From positions 1 to 64,000 of the forward strand of contig NZ_JBHTLM010000001.1 of NCBI RefSeq assembly GCF_042678945.1: DNA of 64,000 nt. Reading direction: 5' to 3'. Within the stretch, counting starts at the first letter, position 1; each line of letters begins with the position of its first letter. The notes under the pieces are model-generated. The model saw nothing but the letters and a program-made list of their open reading frames with translations. It made no database searches and had not been told where the DNA came from. The translations under genes were made by a program, and so were the position numbers. The DNA comes from Fontibacillus puldeungensis (lineage in GTDB: Bacteria > Bacillota > Bacilli > Paenibacillales > Paenibacillaceae). This document shows, one piece after another, positions 51,760-59,890 of the stretch.

Positions 51760-52578
51760 ATGAAAAAGAGCTGGAAGCTGTTAAGCGTTATGATGGTCGT
51801 TGCTTTGTTCGTATTGGCGGGCTGCGGAAACTCAGGTGATAAAGCGGGAGAGAGCGGTTCTGGCGCTTTGGGAAAAATCAAAGAACGCGGTAAGCTTGTC
51901 GTCGGCGTTAAATTTGATACGAAGCTGTTCGGTCTGAAGGACCCATCCTCCGGAAACGTTGAAGGTTTCGATATCGATATTTCCAAACAAATCGCAAAGC
52001 ATATTTTAGGTGATGAGAACGCCGTTGAATTTAAAGAGGTAACCTCCAAAACGCGCATCCCGATGCTGAATAACGACGAGATTGATATGATTGTCGCCAC
52101 GATGACGATAACAGAACAGCGAAAGAAGGAAGTCGATTTCTCTGATGTCTACTTTCAAGCCGGACAATCGCTGCTCGTAAAGAAAGGCAGCCCGATTAAA
52201 GGGATTGAGGACGTTAAGGCCGAGACGACAGTTTTGGGAAGCAAAGGGTCTACATCTGTAAAAAATATTAAAGAAAAGGTGCCTGGCGTGAAGGTGCTGG
52301 AATTTGATAACTATCAAGATGCCTTCAACGCACTTAAAGCGGGTCAGGGGGATGCCCTGACTACGGATGACGCCATCCTTTACGGAATGTCCGCGCAGGA
52401 TTCAAGCTATGAGGTGGTCGGAAAGCCGTTTACAGATGAGCCTTACGGTATTGCAGTTCAAAAAGGCAACAGCGATATCGTGAAGGCGATCAATGACACG
52501 CTGAAGGAGCTGCATGATAGCGGCGAATACGACAAGCTGTACGAAAAATGGATAGGCAAGGCGCCTGAAAAAGAATAG
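51760..52578 (+). CDS. glnH: Glutamine-binding lipoprotein
   Basis: 272 residues, family 3 binding protein. Lipobox LAGC (Cys near 22), then a Gly/Ser linker, then KERGKLVVGVKFDTKLFGLKD and EGFDIDISKQIAKHILGD with DMIVATMTITEQRKKEVDFSDVY. It captures glutamine outside the membrane. The start follows AAGGGAGG. Confidence 0.9.
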   Translation: MKKSWKLLSVMMVVALFVLAGCGNSGDKAGESGSGALGKIKERGKLVVGVKFDTKLFGLKDPSSGNVEGFDIDISKQIAKHILGDENAVEFKEVTSKTRIPMLNNDEIDMIVATMTITEQRKKEVDFSDVYFQAGQSLLVKKGSPIKGIEDVKAETTVLGSKGSTSVKNIKEKVPGVKVLEFDNYQDAFNALKAGQGDALTTDDAILYGMSAQDSSYEVVGKPFTDEPYGIAVQKGNSDIVKAINDTLKELHDSGEYDKLYEKWIGKAPEKE

Positions 52579-52627
52579 GAATCCTTCACGGGCGCACATA
52601 TCGTAGGCAAGCTGAGCTGCGATTCGA

Positions 52628-52685
52628 ATAAGCGAAATCGAGAGGATGGAAACGGGGTAACCTGTCGCCCATCCTTTCGACTTAT
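52628..52685 (+). promoter_or_regulatory. Hairpin between glnH and glnM
   Basis: ATAAG, then TCGAGAGGATGG (52638-52649), pairs with CCATCCTTTCGA and CTTAT (52669-52685), with one GU and a five-base bulge. No T-run. Like the hairpin at 6287 it follows a binding-protein gene and may keep its mRNA level above that of the permeases. Confidence 0.65.
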
Positions 52686-52746
52686 ATAACGACTTGGCGT
52701 CAAGCGACGAAACAAGCCTATTTTTGAGCTAGCTGGAGGTGAAAGC

Positions 52747-53397
52747 ATGGACTTTTCAATATTGATCGATTATTTTGGCACTTTTATGGAAGGCTTTAAG
52801 GGGACGGTGCTCTCAAGTTTAATCGCACTAATAGGCAGCTTTTTGCTGGGAGCCGTGATCGCGGTGTTTCGCATGGGCCCTGTTCGCGGACTTCGCTGGT
52901 TTGGAACGGGGTATGTTGAATTTGTCCGTAACATTCCTTTGCTGTTGATAGTTTATATTTTTTATTATGGTCCATCGGCATTGGGATCGTCGCTTGACGG
53001 GTTCACGGCGGGAACGATCGGTTTGGCGGTGTATACGTCCGCGTTTATCGCAGAGGCCATTCGCGCCGGCATTATGGCGATTCCGAAGGGGCAAACCGAG
53101 GCGGCTCGCTCGTCAGGTCTGACGTATAACCAAACGATGCTGCACATTATTTTACCGCAGGCCATTAAGCTGGTTATTCCGCCACTGGGCAATCAGTTTA
53201 TTAACCTTATCAAAAACTCCTCGGTGCTGACCATCGTTGCCGGCCTTGACCTGATGTACTTTGCGGATATCATTAACACCGACACATATAGAACATTTGA
53301 CACTTATATCTTTGTCGCTCTGTTCTACCTGGTGCTTACGTTGCCGCTCAGCTACGGTGTACGGGCCTGGGAGCGAAGACTGCAGCGCAAGTATTAA
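52747..53397 (+). CDS. glnM: Glutamine ABC transporter permease
   Basis: 216 residues, HisM-type permease with about five helices. EAA loop EAARSSGLTYNQTMLHIILPQ near residues 118-138, and NIPLLLIVYIFYYG, LIKNSSVLTIVAGLDLMY are typical. Start follows CTGGAGGTGA. Pairs with the next permease. Confidence 0.9.
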   Translation: MDFSILIDYFGTFMEGFKGTVLSSLIALIGSFLLGAVIAVFRMGPVRGLRWFGTGYVEFVRNIPLLLIVYIFYYGPSALGSSLDGFTAGTIGLAVYTSAFIAEAIRAGIMAIPKGQTEAARSSGLTYNQTMLHIILPQAIKLVIPPLGNQFINLIKNSSVLTIVAGLDLMYFADIINTDTYRTFDTYIFVALFYLVLTLPLSYGVRAWERRLQRKY

Positions 53398-53447
53398 TAC
53401 ACGAATCATAATCAGTCCCTAGTTAGAGGGCTGGAAGGAGGTAAACC

Positions 53448-54098
53448 ATGGACTTTGCCGGTGCGTATTCTGCGGAAAATCTCAAATTTCTGTTGGATGG
53501 TTTATATGTTACGCTGATCGTGGCGTTCGCAGCCATTGTGCTAAGCTTTGTGTTTGGCTGCATTATTGGCGTTATCCGTTATATGAAGATTCCGGTGCTG
53601 TCACCGATCATGCTAGTGGTTGTCGACTTGATTCGGAATCTGCCGCTGCTGCTGATCATCTTCTTTATGCGTTTTGCCCTGCCGGAAATCGGCATTAAGA
53701 TGGATTTGATGACGGCCTCGATCGTCGGGTTGACGATTTTCGAAGCGGCCATGATCGCCGAAATCGTCCGGGGTGGACTCACCTCGATCGACAGGGGACA
53801 GGTCGAAGCGGCGCGTTCTTCAGGTCTTGGGGCCGTACAAACGCTGTGGCATATCGTACTGCCGCAGGGCTTGCGTCGTATGGTTCCACCGCTCGTGAGC
53901 CAGTTTATATCCTTACTCAAGGATACCTCGCTCGCAGTCGTCATTTCTCTGCCTGAACTTATGCATAATGCGGGTATTATAATCGGGCACGGTTACACCT
54001 ACACCATTCCGACGCTGCTGCTTGTAGCGCTTATCTATTTCATCGTCAATTTTTTACTGTCGCAATTGTCAAGACGTTTCGAAGCTCGAAGAGTTTAA
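53448..54098 (+). CDS. glnP: Glutamine ABC transporter permease
   Basis: 216 residues, the partner of glnM. NLPLLLIIFFMRFALP, EAARSSGLGAVQTLWHIVLPQ (EAA loop) and LLKDTSLAVVISLPELM are visible. The ATG is behind GAAGGAGG. It ends the transporter genes; glnK starts 92 bp further on. Confidence 0.9.
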   Translation: MDFAGAYSAENLKFLLDGLYVTLIVAFAAIVLSFVFGCIIGVIRYMKIPVLSPIMLVVVDLIRNLPLLLIIFFMRFALPEIGIKMDLMTASIVGLTIFEAAMIAEIVRGGLTSIDRGQVEAARSSGLGAVQTLWHIVLPQGLRRMVPPLVSQFISLLKDTSLAVVISLPELMHNAGIIIGHGYTYTIPTLLLVALIYFIVNFLLSQLSRRFEARRV

Positions 54099-54190
54099 CC
54101 GTTTGCCTTTACAGGCCCGGATAAAGATGGATTTCTGCCATAATTATGGTACTATTATGGACAATATCTATTCGCGGGAGCCAGGGCGTG

Positions 54191-55474
54191 ATGGAACAGC
54201 TATTTACTAAACATAAGTTTATACAGATTGGAATCGTCGCCTTAGGAACGGCGTTGGCCGGAGAACTGAAGTTCAACCCGTTCGGCGGCGATATTTTTCG
54301 AATTGGCCTTGGCAGCAGTGTATTTCTGCTGTTTTTGCTTTTACTGAGACAGCTTTCGTACGTGACTACGGGTATAGTTACCGGAGTCGTTGTGCTTGTG
54401 TTTCGAAACGGATTGGATATGGCCCTCACCGATCTGACATTGGTCCAAAGCCTCAGCAGACATGGTTCCGCAGCGGTTTACTATATTGTTTTTGCTTTCG
54501 GCATGAGCATTATCAAGCCTCGGCTGGACCGGTTTTACCCTCTGGCACTGGGGGCGATAACGGCGATCATTGACCTTATGTCAAATGAAGCCGAACTGCT
54601 GACCCGGCTAATTGTGCAGGGAACGACCTATTTCCAGTGGAATGAGTGGATGTTTTTGATGGCTATTGCGATGCTGCGTACCTATTTCACTACCGGGATA
54701 TACAGCAGTATCGCTGTAAGTCGAATGCGGATCGTCCAGAAGGAGCAGAGTCGGCGGATTGAGCAGATGCTGGGCTTTGGTTCGGGGCTGTACGGTGAAG
54801 TATTTTACTTAAAGAAATCGATTTCAACGCTGGAGAATATTACGCTGGGCAGCTACGAGCTGTCCCGTGAGCTTAATAACGAGGAGCAGCAGGGGCAACG
54901 ACGAAAGTTGATGCAGATCACCCAGCAGATCCATGAGGTGAAAAAGGATTCACAGCGCATACTCGCCGGATTGGTCAAACTTGTCGACCGGGAGATGACC
55001 GGTGACATGCCGCTGCTGGGACTGCTCCATTTTACTATCAAAAGCAATCTGAAGTATGCCGACATGCTAGGCAAACATATCACTTTTACGCAAAGCACTA
55101 ACACTAACTATGCCACAGTTAGCTACCTGCCTTTGTTAACGGTGCTTAACAACCTTACCGCCAATGCAGTGGAGGTCATCAAGGATAGAGGACAAATTCA
55201 TTTGGAGGTTCGCGAACAGGGAGAGATGACCTTGTTTGCCGTGTCCGACAGCGGCGCGGGTGTCGATGAACGTGACCGAGATCTCTTGTTCGAGCCTGGC
55301 TTTACGACAAAATTTAACGATGAAGGCGTTGCCGCTACGGGGATCGGCCTTTCCCATGTACGCGATATTGTGAACTTGTTCGAAGGGGAAATTACGGTTG
55401 AAACGAGCTCTAAGCTTGGAGGCGCGGTATTTCAGGTTAGGATTCCTACGCATAGGCTGCGAAAGGAGGATTAG
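54191..55474 (+). CDS. glnK: GlnK-like sensor histidine kinase
   Basis: About 427 residues. Seven or so membrane helices occupy residues 1-180, unlike single-loop sensors. The phosphoacceptor is His248 in QQIHEVKKDSQRI. The ATPase domain has LNNLTANAVEV, VSDSGAGVD and GIGLSHVRDI. B. subtilis GlnK (YcbA) senses glutamine and activates glsA-glnT; its position beside glnQHMP agrees. ATG 54191 is chosen behind CGGGAG; the frame is open to 54146. Confidence 0.88.
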   Translation: MEQLFTKHKFIQIGIVALGTALAGELKFNPFGGDIFRIGLGSSVFLLFLLLLRQLSYVTTGIVTGVVVLVFRNGLDMALTDLTLVQSLSRHGSAAVYYIVFAFGMSIIKPRLDRFYPLALGAITAIIDLMSNEAELLTRLIVQGTTYFQWNEWMFLMAIAMLRTYFTTGIYSSIAVSRMRIVQKEQSRRIEQMLGFGSGLYGEVFYLKKSISTLENITLGSYELSRELNNEEQQGQRRKLMQITQQIHEVKKDSQRILAGLVKLVDREMTGDMPLLGLLHFTIKSNLKYADMLGKHITFTQSTNTNYATVSYLPLLTVLNNLTANAVEVIKDRGQIHLEVREQGEMTLFAVSDSGAGVDERDRDLLFEPGFTTKFNDEGVAATGIGLSHVRDIVNLFEGEITVETSSKLGGAVFQVRIPTHRLRKED

Positions 55475-55477
55475 ATC

Positions 55478-56377
55478 ATGCCGCTTTCTTTCTGTATAGT
55501 GGACGACGACGCGAGTGCAAGAAGAATGCTGCAGCACATCATTGAAGATAGTGGTATAGGGGAGGTCATGGGTACGGCAGGTGATGGGCAAGAGGGTATG
55601 CGACTGGTATTAACCGAAGCGCCTGACATCGTACTTATGGATTTACTAATGCCCGACCAGGATGGGATTGAGACGATTAAACTACTGCAATCCCAAGGCT
55701 GCCGTTCCAAATTCGTAATGATTTCGCAAATCGAGAGTCAGGATATGGTTGGCCGGGCGTACCGGAGTGGAATCGAGTTTTTTATCCGCAAGCCAATCAA
55801 CCGGATCGAGGTGGAGACGGTGCTGCGCAAGGTAAATGAGCGTTACGCCATCAATCTGTATCTGGATGAGATCAAATCGACGTTAGAGAAGCTTGAAGGG
55901 CTGAGGCTCGCCCCTCCTGTTCCGGCTGCGAAGCGGACCGCGCGCGAGGCGCTGCAGCCGATTTTGATGAATTTAGGGCTAATCGGTGAAAGTGGGAGCC
56001 GCGACATGGCCACGATCATGGAGATTTTGCTGGAGCGTGAGGATACGGGAACTTTGCCCCCGCTAAAGGATCTGTACCGGAAAGCGGCTACTAGGTACAA
56101 AACCAACCCGGAGGATATTGCCAAAGAGGTGAAGGCTATAGAGCAGCGTCTGCGGCGCGCGCTAACAGTAGGTCTGTCAAATTTGGCTTCCCTCGGCCTG
56201 ACGGATTACGGCAACCCGCGATTCGAGTATTATGCGCCGCTCTATTTTGATTTTGAAGACGTGCGGCTGAAGATGAAAGAGATTGAGGAAGGCAAAGAGT
56301 CAAGTAAGGTAAAGGTGAATATTAAAAAGTTTATACAAGTGCTCTATTTGGAGCTGCAGGAGCAAATGAAGCTGTAG
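55478..56377 (+). CDS. glnL: GlnL-like response regulator
   Basis: 299 residues. Receiver domain with VDDDASARRML and Asp55 in VLMDLLMPDQDG; C-terminal YcbB-type DNA-binding domain from about residue 130 (LMNLGLIGESGSRDMATIMEIL, LYRKAATRYKTNPEDIAKEVKAIEQRLRRA). Starts four bases after the kinase stop. Likely controls the upstream glutamine transporter. Confidence 0.9.
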   Translation: MPLSFCIVDDDASARRMLQHIIEDSGIGEVMGTAGDGQEGMRLVLTEAPDIVLMDLLMPDQDGIETIKLLQSQGCRSKFVMISQIESQDMVGRAYRSGIEFFIRKPINRIEVETVLRKVNERYAINLYLDEIKSTLEKLEGLRLAPPVPAAKRTAREALQPILMNLGLIGESGSRDMATIMEILLEREDTGTLPPLKDLYRKAATRYKTNPEDIAKEVKAIEQRLRRALTVGLSNLASLGLTDYGNPRFEYYAPLYFDFEDVRLKMKEIEEGKESSKVKVNIKKFIQVLYLELQEQMKL

Positions 56378-56421
56378 TTTGAGGCGGGCTTGACCCGTTC
56401 TAATCGAATAAAAGACTCATG

Positions 56422-56453
56422 AAAAAAGGTGGGAACCGGGTTCTCGCCTTTTT
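56422..56453 (+). terminator. Terminator of the gln operon
   Basis: AAAAAGGTGGGAACC / GGGTTCTCGCCTTTTT with a GU pair, followed by a T-run. Confidence 0.85.
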
Positions 56454-56583
56454 CTATGGGGATTTAGAAGGGGGGACTGGGAATTTGGTCGGGCTAGTTG
56501 GTCTGGTGAGGGAATAGGTGTGATGATCTGCAAACCTCGGAGAAAAGTGATATCTAATCGGTAGGTTCAAGATAATGTTGTAG

Positions 56584-56770
56584 TAGATGCATTTTATACA
56601 TCTAAATCGAACGAAACAACAAAACCGAGCAAGTTAGATTTAAAGAGTGCATCTAAAATCGAGAAAAACGCAGACATATGCAGTAAATGGTGCGTTTAGA
56701 TGTACATTTTACAACTAGATCAAACAAAATGGACTATTATGATGGAATAGATGTACTTAATACAACTAAT
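56584..56770. repeat. Palindrome array E (four 23-bp units)
   Basis: Units at 56584-56606, 56635-56657, 56697-56719 and 56748-56770, starts 51, 62 and 51 bp apart, the same as array B. Unit 1 has the best dyad (TAGATGCATTTTATACATCTA). The gap 56454-56894 otherwise holds only the Fur/PerR-like boxes. Confidence 0.8.
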
Positions 56771-56802
56771 CGGCGGACTGGTCGCTGCATGCTAATTGAG
56801 GA

Positions 56803-56830
56803 TGAAAATCATTATTAATAATTATTATTA
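56803..56830. promoter_or_regulatory. Fur/PerR-family boxes upstream of the P-type ATPase
   Basis: TGAAAATCATTATTA (56803-56817) matches the Fur 7-1-7 box at 13 of 15 positions. TAATAATTATTATTA (56816-56830) is a perfect palindrome differing from the PerR box at two positions. A third dyad, AATAATTATT, is at 56837-56846. PerR control is expected for PfeT-like ATPases. Confidence 0.7.
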
Positions 56831-56894
56831 TTTTAGAATAATTATTGATAAGTGAGTGGTTCTACGCTAAAATAATTCCATGGAGGGATTTGCC

Positions 56895-58814
56895 ATGGAA
56901 GCTAATGTGAGAACGCTAACCTGTGTTGACCAACCGCAAAGCGGGCTGCTTCATAAAATCAAGCCGCATGCCGAACTCATTGCTGCCTTAGCAAGCGGCG
57001 GGTTCATTTTGGCTGGATGGCTGTTGGACGCATATCATTATCAAGCGCAAGCTGTTGCTCTTTTTTTGGTTGCCTATGTTGTTGGAGGTTTTGCCAAAGC
57101 CAAGGAAGGTATAGAAGATACGATTGCAAACAAGGAATTGAATGTTGAACTGTTAATGATCATCGCGGCGATTGGTTCCGCGTGTATAGGCTACTGGGTG
57201 GAAGGTGCCGTTCTAATCTTCATATTTGGACTTAGCGGGGCGCTGGAAACGTATGCGATGAACAAGAGTAGAAAGGAAATATCAGCGCTCATGGCGATGC
57301 AGCCGGAGGAGGCCTGGAGGGTCATCGACGGTATAGAGGAAAAGATTCCGGTTTCCCAGCTTAATGTAGGTGACAATATCCTGATCAAGCCTGGGGAGCG
57401 CGTCCCGGTCGACGGTATTATTTTGGAAGGGATTACAACGGTGGATGAATCAGCGATTACCGGTGAATCGATTCCGGTGACGAAGTCTCCCGGCGGAGAA
57501 GTGTTTGCGAGTACGGTAAATTTGCGCGGTTCCCTTGTGGTTGCCATGACCAAGCCGAACAGTGAGTCCCTTTTTCAAAAAATCATCATGCTCGTGCAGA
57601 GCGCGCAAAGCGAAAAATCACCTTCTCAGCAGTTTATCGAACGCTTTGAAGGGCCTTACGTAAAAATTGTGTTGGCGCTGGTCGGACTGCTGCTGGTATT
57701 GCCGCCATTTGTACTAGGCTGGAGCTGGATGGAGACGTTCTATCGCGCGATGGTGTTTCTCGTCGTTGCTTCGCCTTGTGCTTTAGTCGCTTCAGTAATG
57801 CCTGCGACCTTATCGGCTATTTCGAACGGCGCCCGCCGAGGTATTTTGTTCAAGGGCGGTGTCCATCTTGAAAATCTCGGCAAGATTAGAGCGATCGCCT
57901 TCGATAAGACAGGTACACTCACAAAAGGGAAACCAGAGGTTACCGATGTTATGGTCCGTGACGATTTAAGCGAGGAGGAGCTGCTGCTTCACGCTGCCTC
58001 ACTGGAGAAATATTCGCACCACCCACTTGCCGCCGCCATTGTACATTATGCTGTCAACAAGCAAGGAAAGCCGCTAATTATCCCCAAAAACATGGAGGAT
58101 GTGGCTGGCTCCGGGGTGCAAGGAAGCATTGAGGGTCACCTGTGGAAAGTAGGCAATGCGGGGTTTGTAGGCCGTGAGGATGCAGAGCAGTTTCGTGAAG
58201 GCATCGCGGATGAACTCGCGAAGGATGGCAAAACGGTTGTATTCGTTCGTGATGAGCTTGGCATTGCCGGACTTATTACTTTGAAGGATGCTGTACGCTG
58301 TGAATCGGCGGATGCAGTAAGTTCCCTGCATGAGGAGGGGCTCCATACCGTCATGCTGACTGGAGATATAAGTCAAACCGCGGTCGTGATTGCGAAGGAA
58401 AGCGGAATTGACTCCTATTACGCTTCGTGTTTGCCAGAGATGAAAGTGGAGAGGCTTAAGGAATTGAAGCGGCGCTTCAAGACGATCGCCATGGTTGGTG
58501 ACGGCATTAACGACGCACCTGCGCTGGCTACCGCAACAGTCGGCATCGCCATGGGTCAGGGGACGGACGTCGCTTTGGAAACGGCCGATGTCGTGCTGAT
58601 GAAGAACGAGCTGCCAAAAATCGCGGAAGCCATTCGGTTGTCCAAGAAGATGAACAGGATCATCAAACAAAACATTACTTTTTCCGTAATCGTTATCGCC
58701 CTTCTTATCGTCTCCAACTTCATGCAGTCACTTGCTTTGCCAATGGGCGTGCTCGGACATGAAGGCAGCACGATCTTGGTCATTTTGAACGGATTACGAC
58801 TGCTTCGGCTGTAA
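56895..58814 (+). CDS. pfeT: P1B-4 type ATPase (Fe(II)/Co(II) efflux, PfeT-like)
   Basis: About 639 residues, no N-terminal HMA metal domain. Translocation motif is SPCAL in VVASPCALVASVMP, not CPC, and the last helix has LGHEGSTILVILNG; SPC plus HEGS(T) defines the P1B-4 group. The phosphorylation loop is FDKTGTLTKGKPE and the hinge GDGINDAPALA. B. subtilis PfeT exports ferrous iron under PerR control. ATG 56895 follows GGAGGGA at 56882-56888; ATG 56880 precedes that site. Boxes upstream fit iron or peroxide control. Confidence 0.88.
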   Translation: MEANVRTLTCVDQPQSGLLHKIKPHAELIAALASGGFILAGWLLDAYHYQAQAVALFLVAYVVGGFAKAKEGIEDTIANKELNVELLMIIAAIGSACIGYWVEGAVLIFIFGLSGALETYAMNKSRKEISALMAMQPEEAWRVIDGIEEKIPVSQLNVGDNILIKPGERVPVDGIILEGITTVDESAITGESIPVTKSPGGEVFASTVNLRGSLVVAMTKPNSESLFQKIIMLVQSAQSEKSPSQQFIERFEGPYVKIVLALVGLLLVLPPFVLGWSWMETFYRAMVFLVVASPCALVASVMPATLSAISNGARRGILFKGGVHLENLGKIRAIAFDKTGTLTKGKPEVTDVMVRDDLSEEELLLHAASLEKYSHHPLAAAIVHYAVNKQGKPLIIPKNMEDVAGSGVQGSIEGHLWKVGNAGFVGREDAEQFREGIADELAKDGKTVVFVRDELGIAGLITLKDAVRCESADAVSSLHEEGLHTVMLTGDISQTAVVIAKESGIDSYYASCLPEMKVERLKELKRRFKTIAMVGDGINDAPALATATVGIAMGQGTDVALETADVVLMKNELPKIAEAIRLSKKMNRIIKQNITFSVIVIALLIVSNFMQSLALPMGVLGHEGSTILVILNGLRLLRL

Positions 58815-58856
58815 AGTGCAGGAAATGAAATATACGAAACAAAAGTTTGGATACAG

Positions 58857-58903
58857 ATGCGCGAGTGCAGAAGTTGCATAGCTTTGGCGGCTCGCGTATT
58901 TTT
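58857..58903 (+). terminator. Terminator of the P-type ATPase gene
   Basis: ATGCGCGAG / CTCGCGTAT with an inner TGCA pairing, followed by TTTTTG. Confidence 0.78.
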
Positions 58904-58919
58904 GTTGCATTTATTCCGA

Positions 58920-58996
58920 AAAAGCGAACATTTACTTTTTCCAAACTATAAATGTTCGGGTTTGAGTTGACATGGAGTGTCCGGGATTGATAAACT
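58920..58996 (+). promoter_or_regulatory. PurR boxes and promoter of the pur operon
   Basis: AAAAGCGAACATT (58920-58932) and, inverted, AATGTTCGGGTTT (58951-58963) each match the PurR box AWWWCCGAACWWT at 12 of 13 positions, with the usual spacing. TTGACA at 58967-58972 and TAAACT near 58991-58996 (18-bp gap) form the promoter. PRPP would lift PurR repression. Confidence 0.88.
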
Positions 58997-59029
58997 AATC
59001 ATGTAAAGGCGGTTCTGACGCCGAATATT

Positions 59030-59101
59030 ATAACTCGTATAATGCCGGGGATAAGGCCCGGAAGTTTCTACCCGAGAACCGTAAATTTTCGGACTACGAG
59101 C
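59030..59101 (+). ncRNA. Guanine-type purine riboswitch aptamer
   Basis: P1 pairs ACTCGTA with TACGAG(C). The conserved core TATAAT, the P2 loop GGATAAGG, AAGTTTCTACC and the P3 loop CCGTAAA are all present. The discriminating base before TACGAG is C (59094), which selects guanine or hypoxanthine rather than adenine. Located between the pur promoter and purE; it should stop transcription when guanine is high. Confidence 0.96.
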
Positions 59102-59115
59102 GAATACGTGAAGGT

Positions 59116-59147
59116 AAGGCCGTTCCCTTCCGGGAAGCCTTCTTTTA
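59116..59147 (+). terminator. Riboswitch terminator
   Basis: AAGGC-CG-TTCCC / GGGAA-GCCTT stem with a TTCC loop, followed by CTTTTATT. It starts 15 bases after the aptamer and is the likely expression platform. Confidence 0.82.
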
Positions 59148-59276
59148 TTATGAGCCTGGGCATTATGTACCGGGCTTTACGCTGCCGGTCAGGCTAAGCG
59201 TAAGCGCAAGGCACGTTAGTGCTGCCTTGTTGCGTTGCCTAAGCTGTGCCAGCGCTGCCCTAGCGTATTCTCTCAT

Positions 59277-59331
59277 GGTCCGTGAATTCTCGAAAATACT
59301 CGTTATTTTCCGGGAGCTTTCGGACCTTTTT
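59277..59331 (+). terminator. Second terminator before purE
   Basis: GGTCCG (59277-59282) / CGGACC (59321-59326) with inner CTC/GAG and AAAAT/ATTTT, followed by TTTTT. It lies 62 bases before purE. The 125-base stretch between the two terminators also holds hairpins (AGCCTG/CAGGCT, AAGGCA/TGCCTT). Confidence 0.75.
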
Positions 59332-59392
59332 CAGTATCCGGCCTTAATTTGGATAAAATGAAAGATAGAATTTACAGAAAGCGGGTTGAAGC

Positions 59393-59890
59393 ATGACAGC
59401 ACAGGTTGCGGTAATCATGGGCAGTAAATCGGATTGGGAGACGATGTCTCATGCATGTGCCATTTTGGAGGAACTGCAAATTCCTTATGAGAAAAAGGTC
59501 GTTTCCGCTCATCGCACTCCTGATCTGATGTTTGAGTTTGCCGAACAGGCTGCAGAGCGAGGACTCAAGGTCATTATCGCCGGTGCGGGCGGTGCGGCGC
59601 ATTTGCCGGGGATGGTTGCAGCTAAGACAACCTTGCCGGTGATTGGTGTCCCTGTGAAGTCTGCGGCTTTGAACGGGCTTGATTCGCTGCTGTCGATCGT
59701 GCAGATGCCGGGCGGTATCCCGGTGGCCACCGTGGCTATTGGAAAGGCTGGCGCCATCAATGCCGGGCTGCTTGCGGCACAAATCCTAGGGGCGTTCGAC
59801 CCGGAAGTGATGCAGCGGACTCAGGAGCGCCGGGACCGCATTCGTGACGAAGTGCTTGAGAGCAGCGATGACCTGGGGGTGTCCGAATGA
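59393..59890 (+). CDS. purE: N5-carboxyaminoimidazole ribonucleotide mutase
   Basis: 165 residues, class I PurE, moving CO2 within N5-CAIR to form CAIR. Motifs MGSKSDWETM near residue 9, SAHRTPD near 40 and GAGGAAHLPGMVAA near 64 are present. First gene behind the riboswitch. Its stop overlaps the purK start. Confidence 0.97.
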   Translation: MTAQVAVIMGSKSDWETMSHACAILEELQIPYEKKVVSAHRTPDLMFEFAEQAAERGLKVIIAGAGGAAHLPGMVAAKTTLPVIGVPVKSAALNGLDSLLSIVQMPGGIPVATVAIGKAGAINAGLLAAQILGAFDPEVMQRTQERRDRIRDEVLESSDDLGVSE

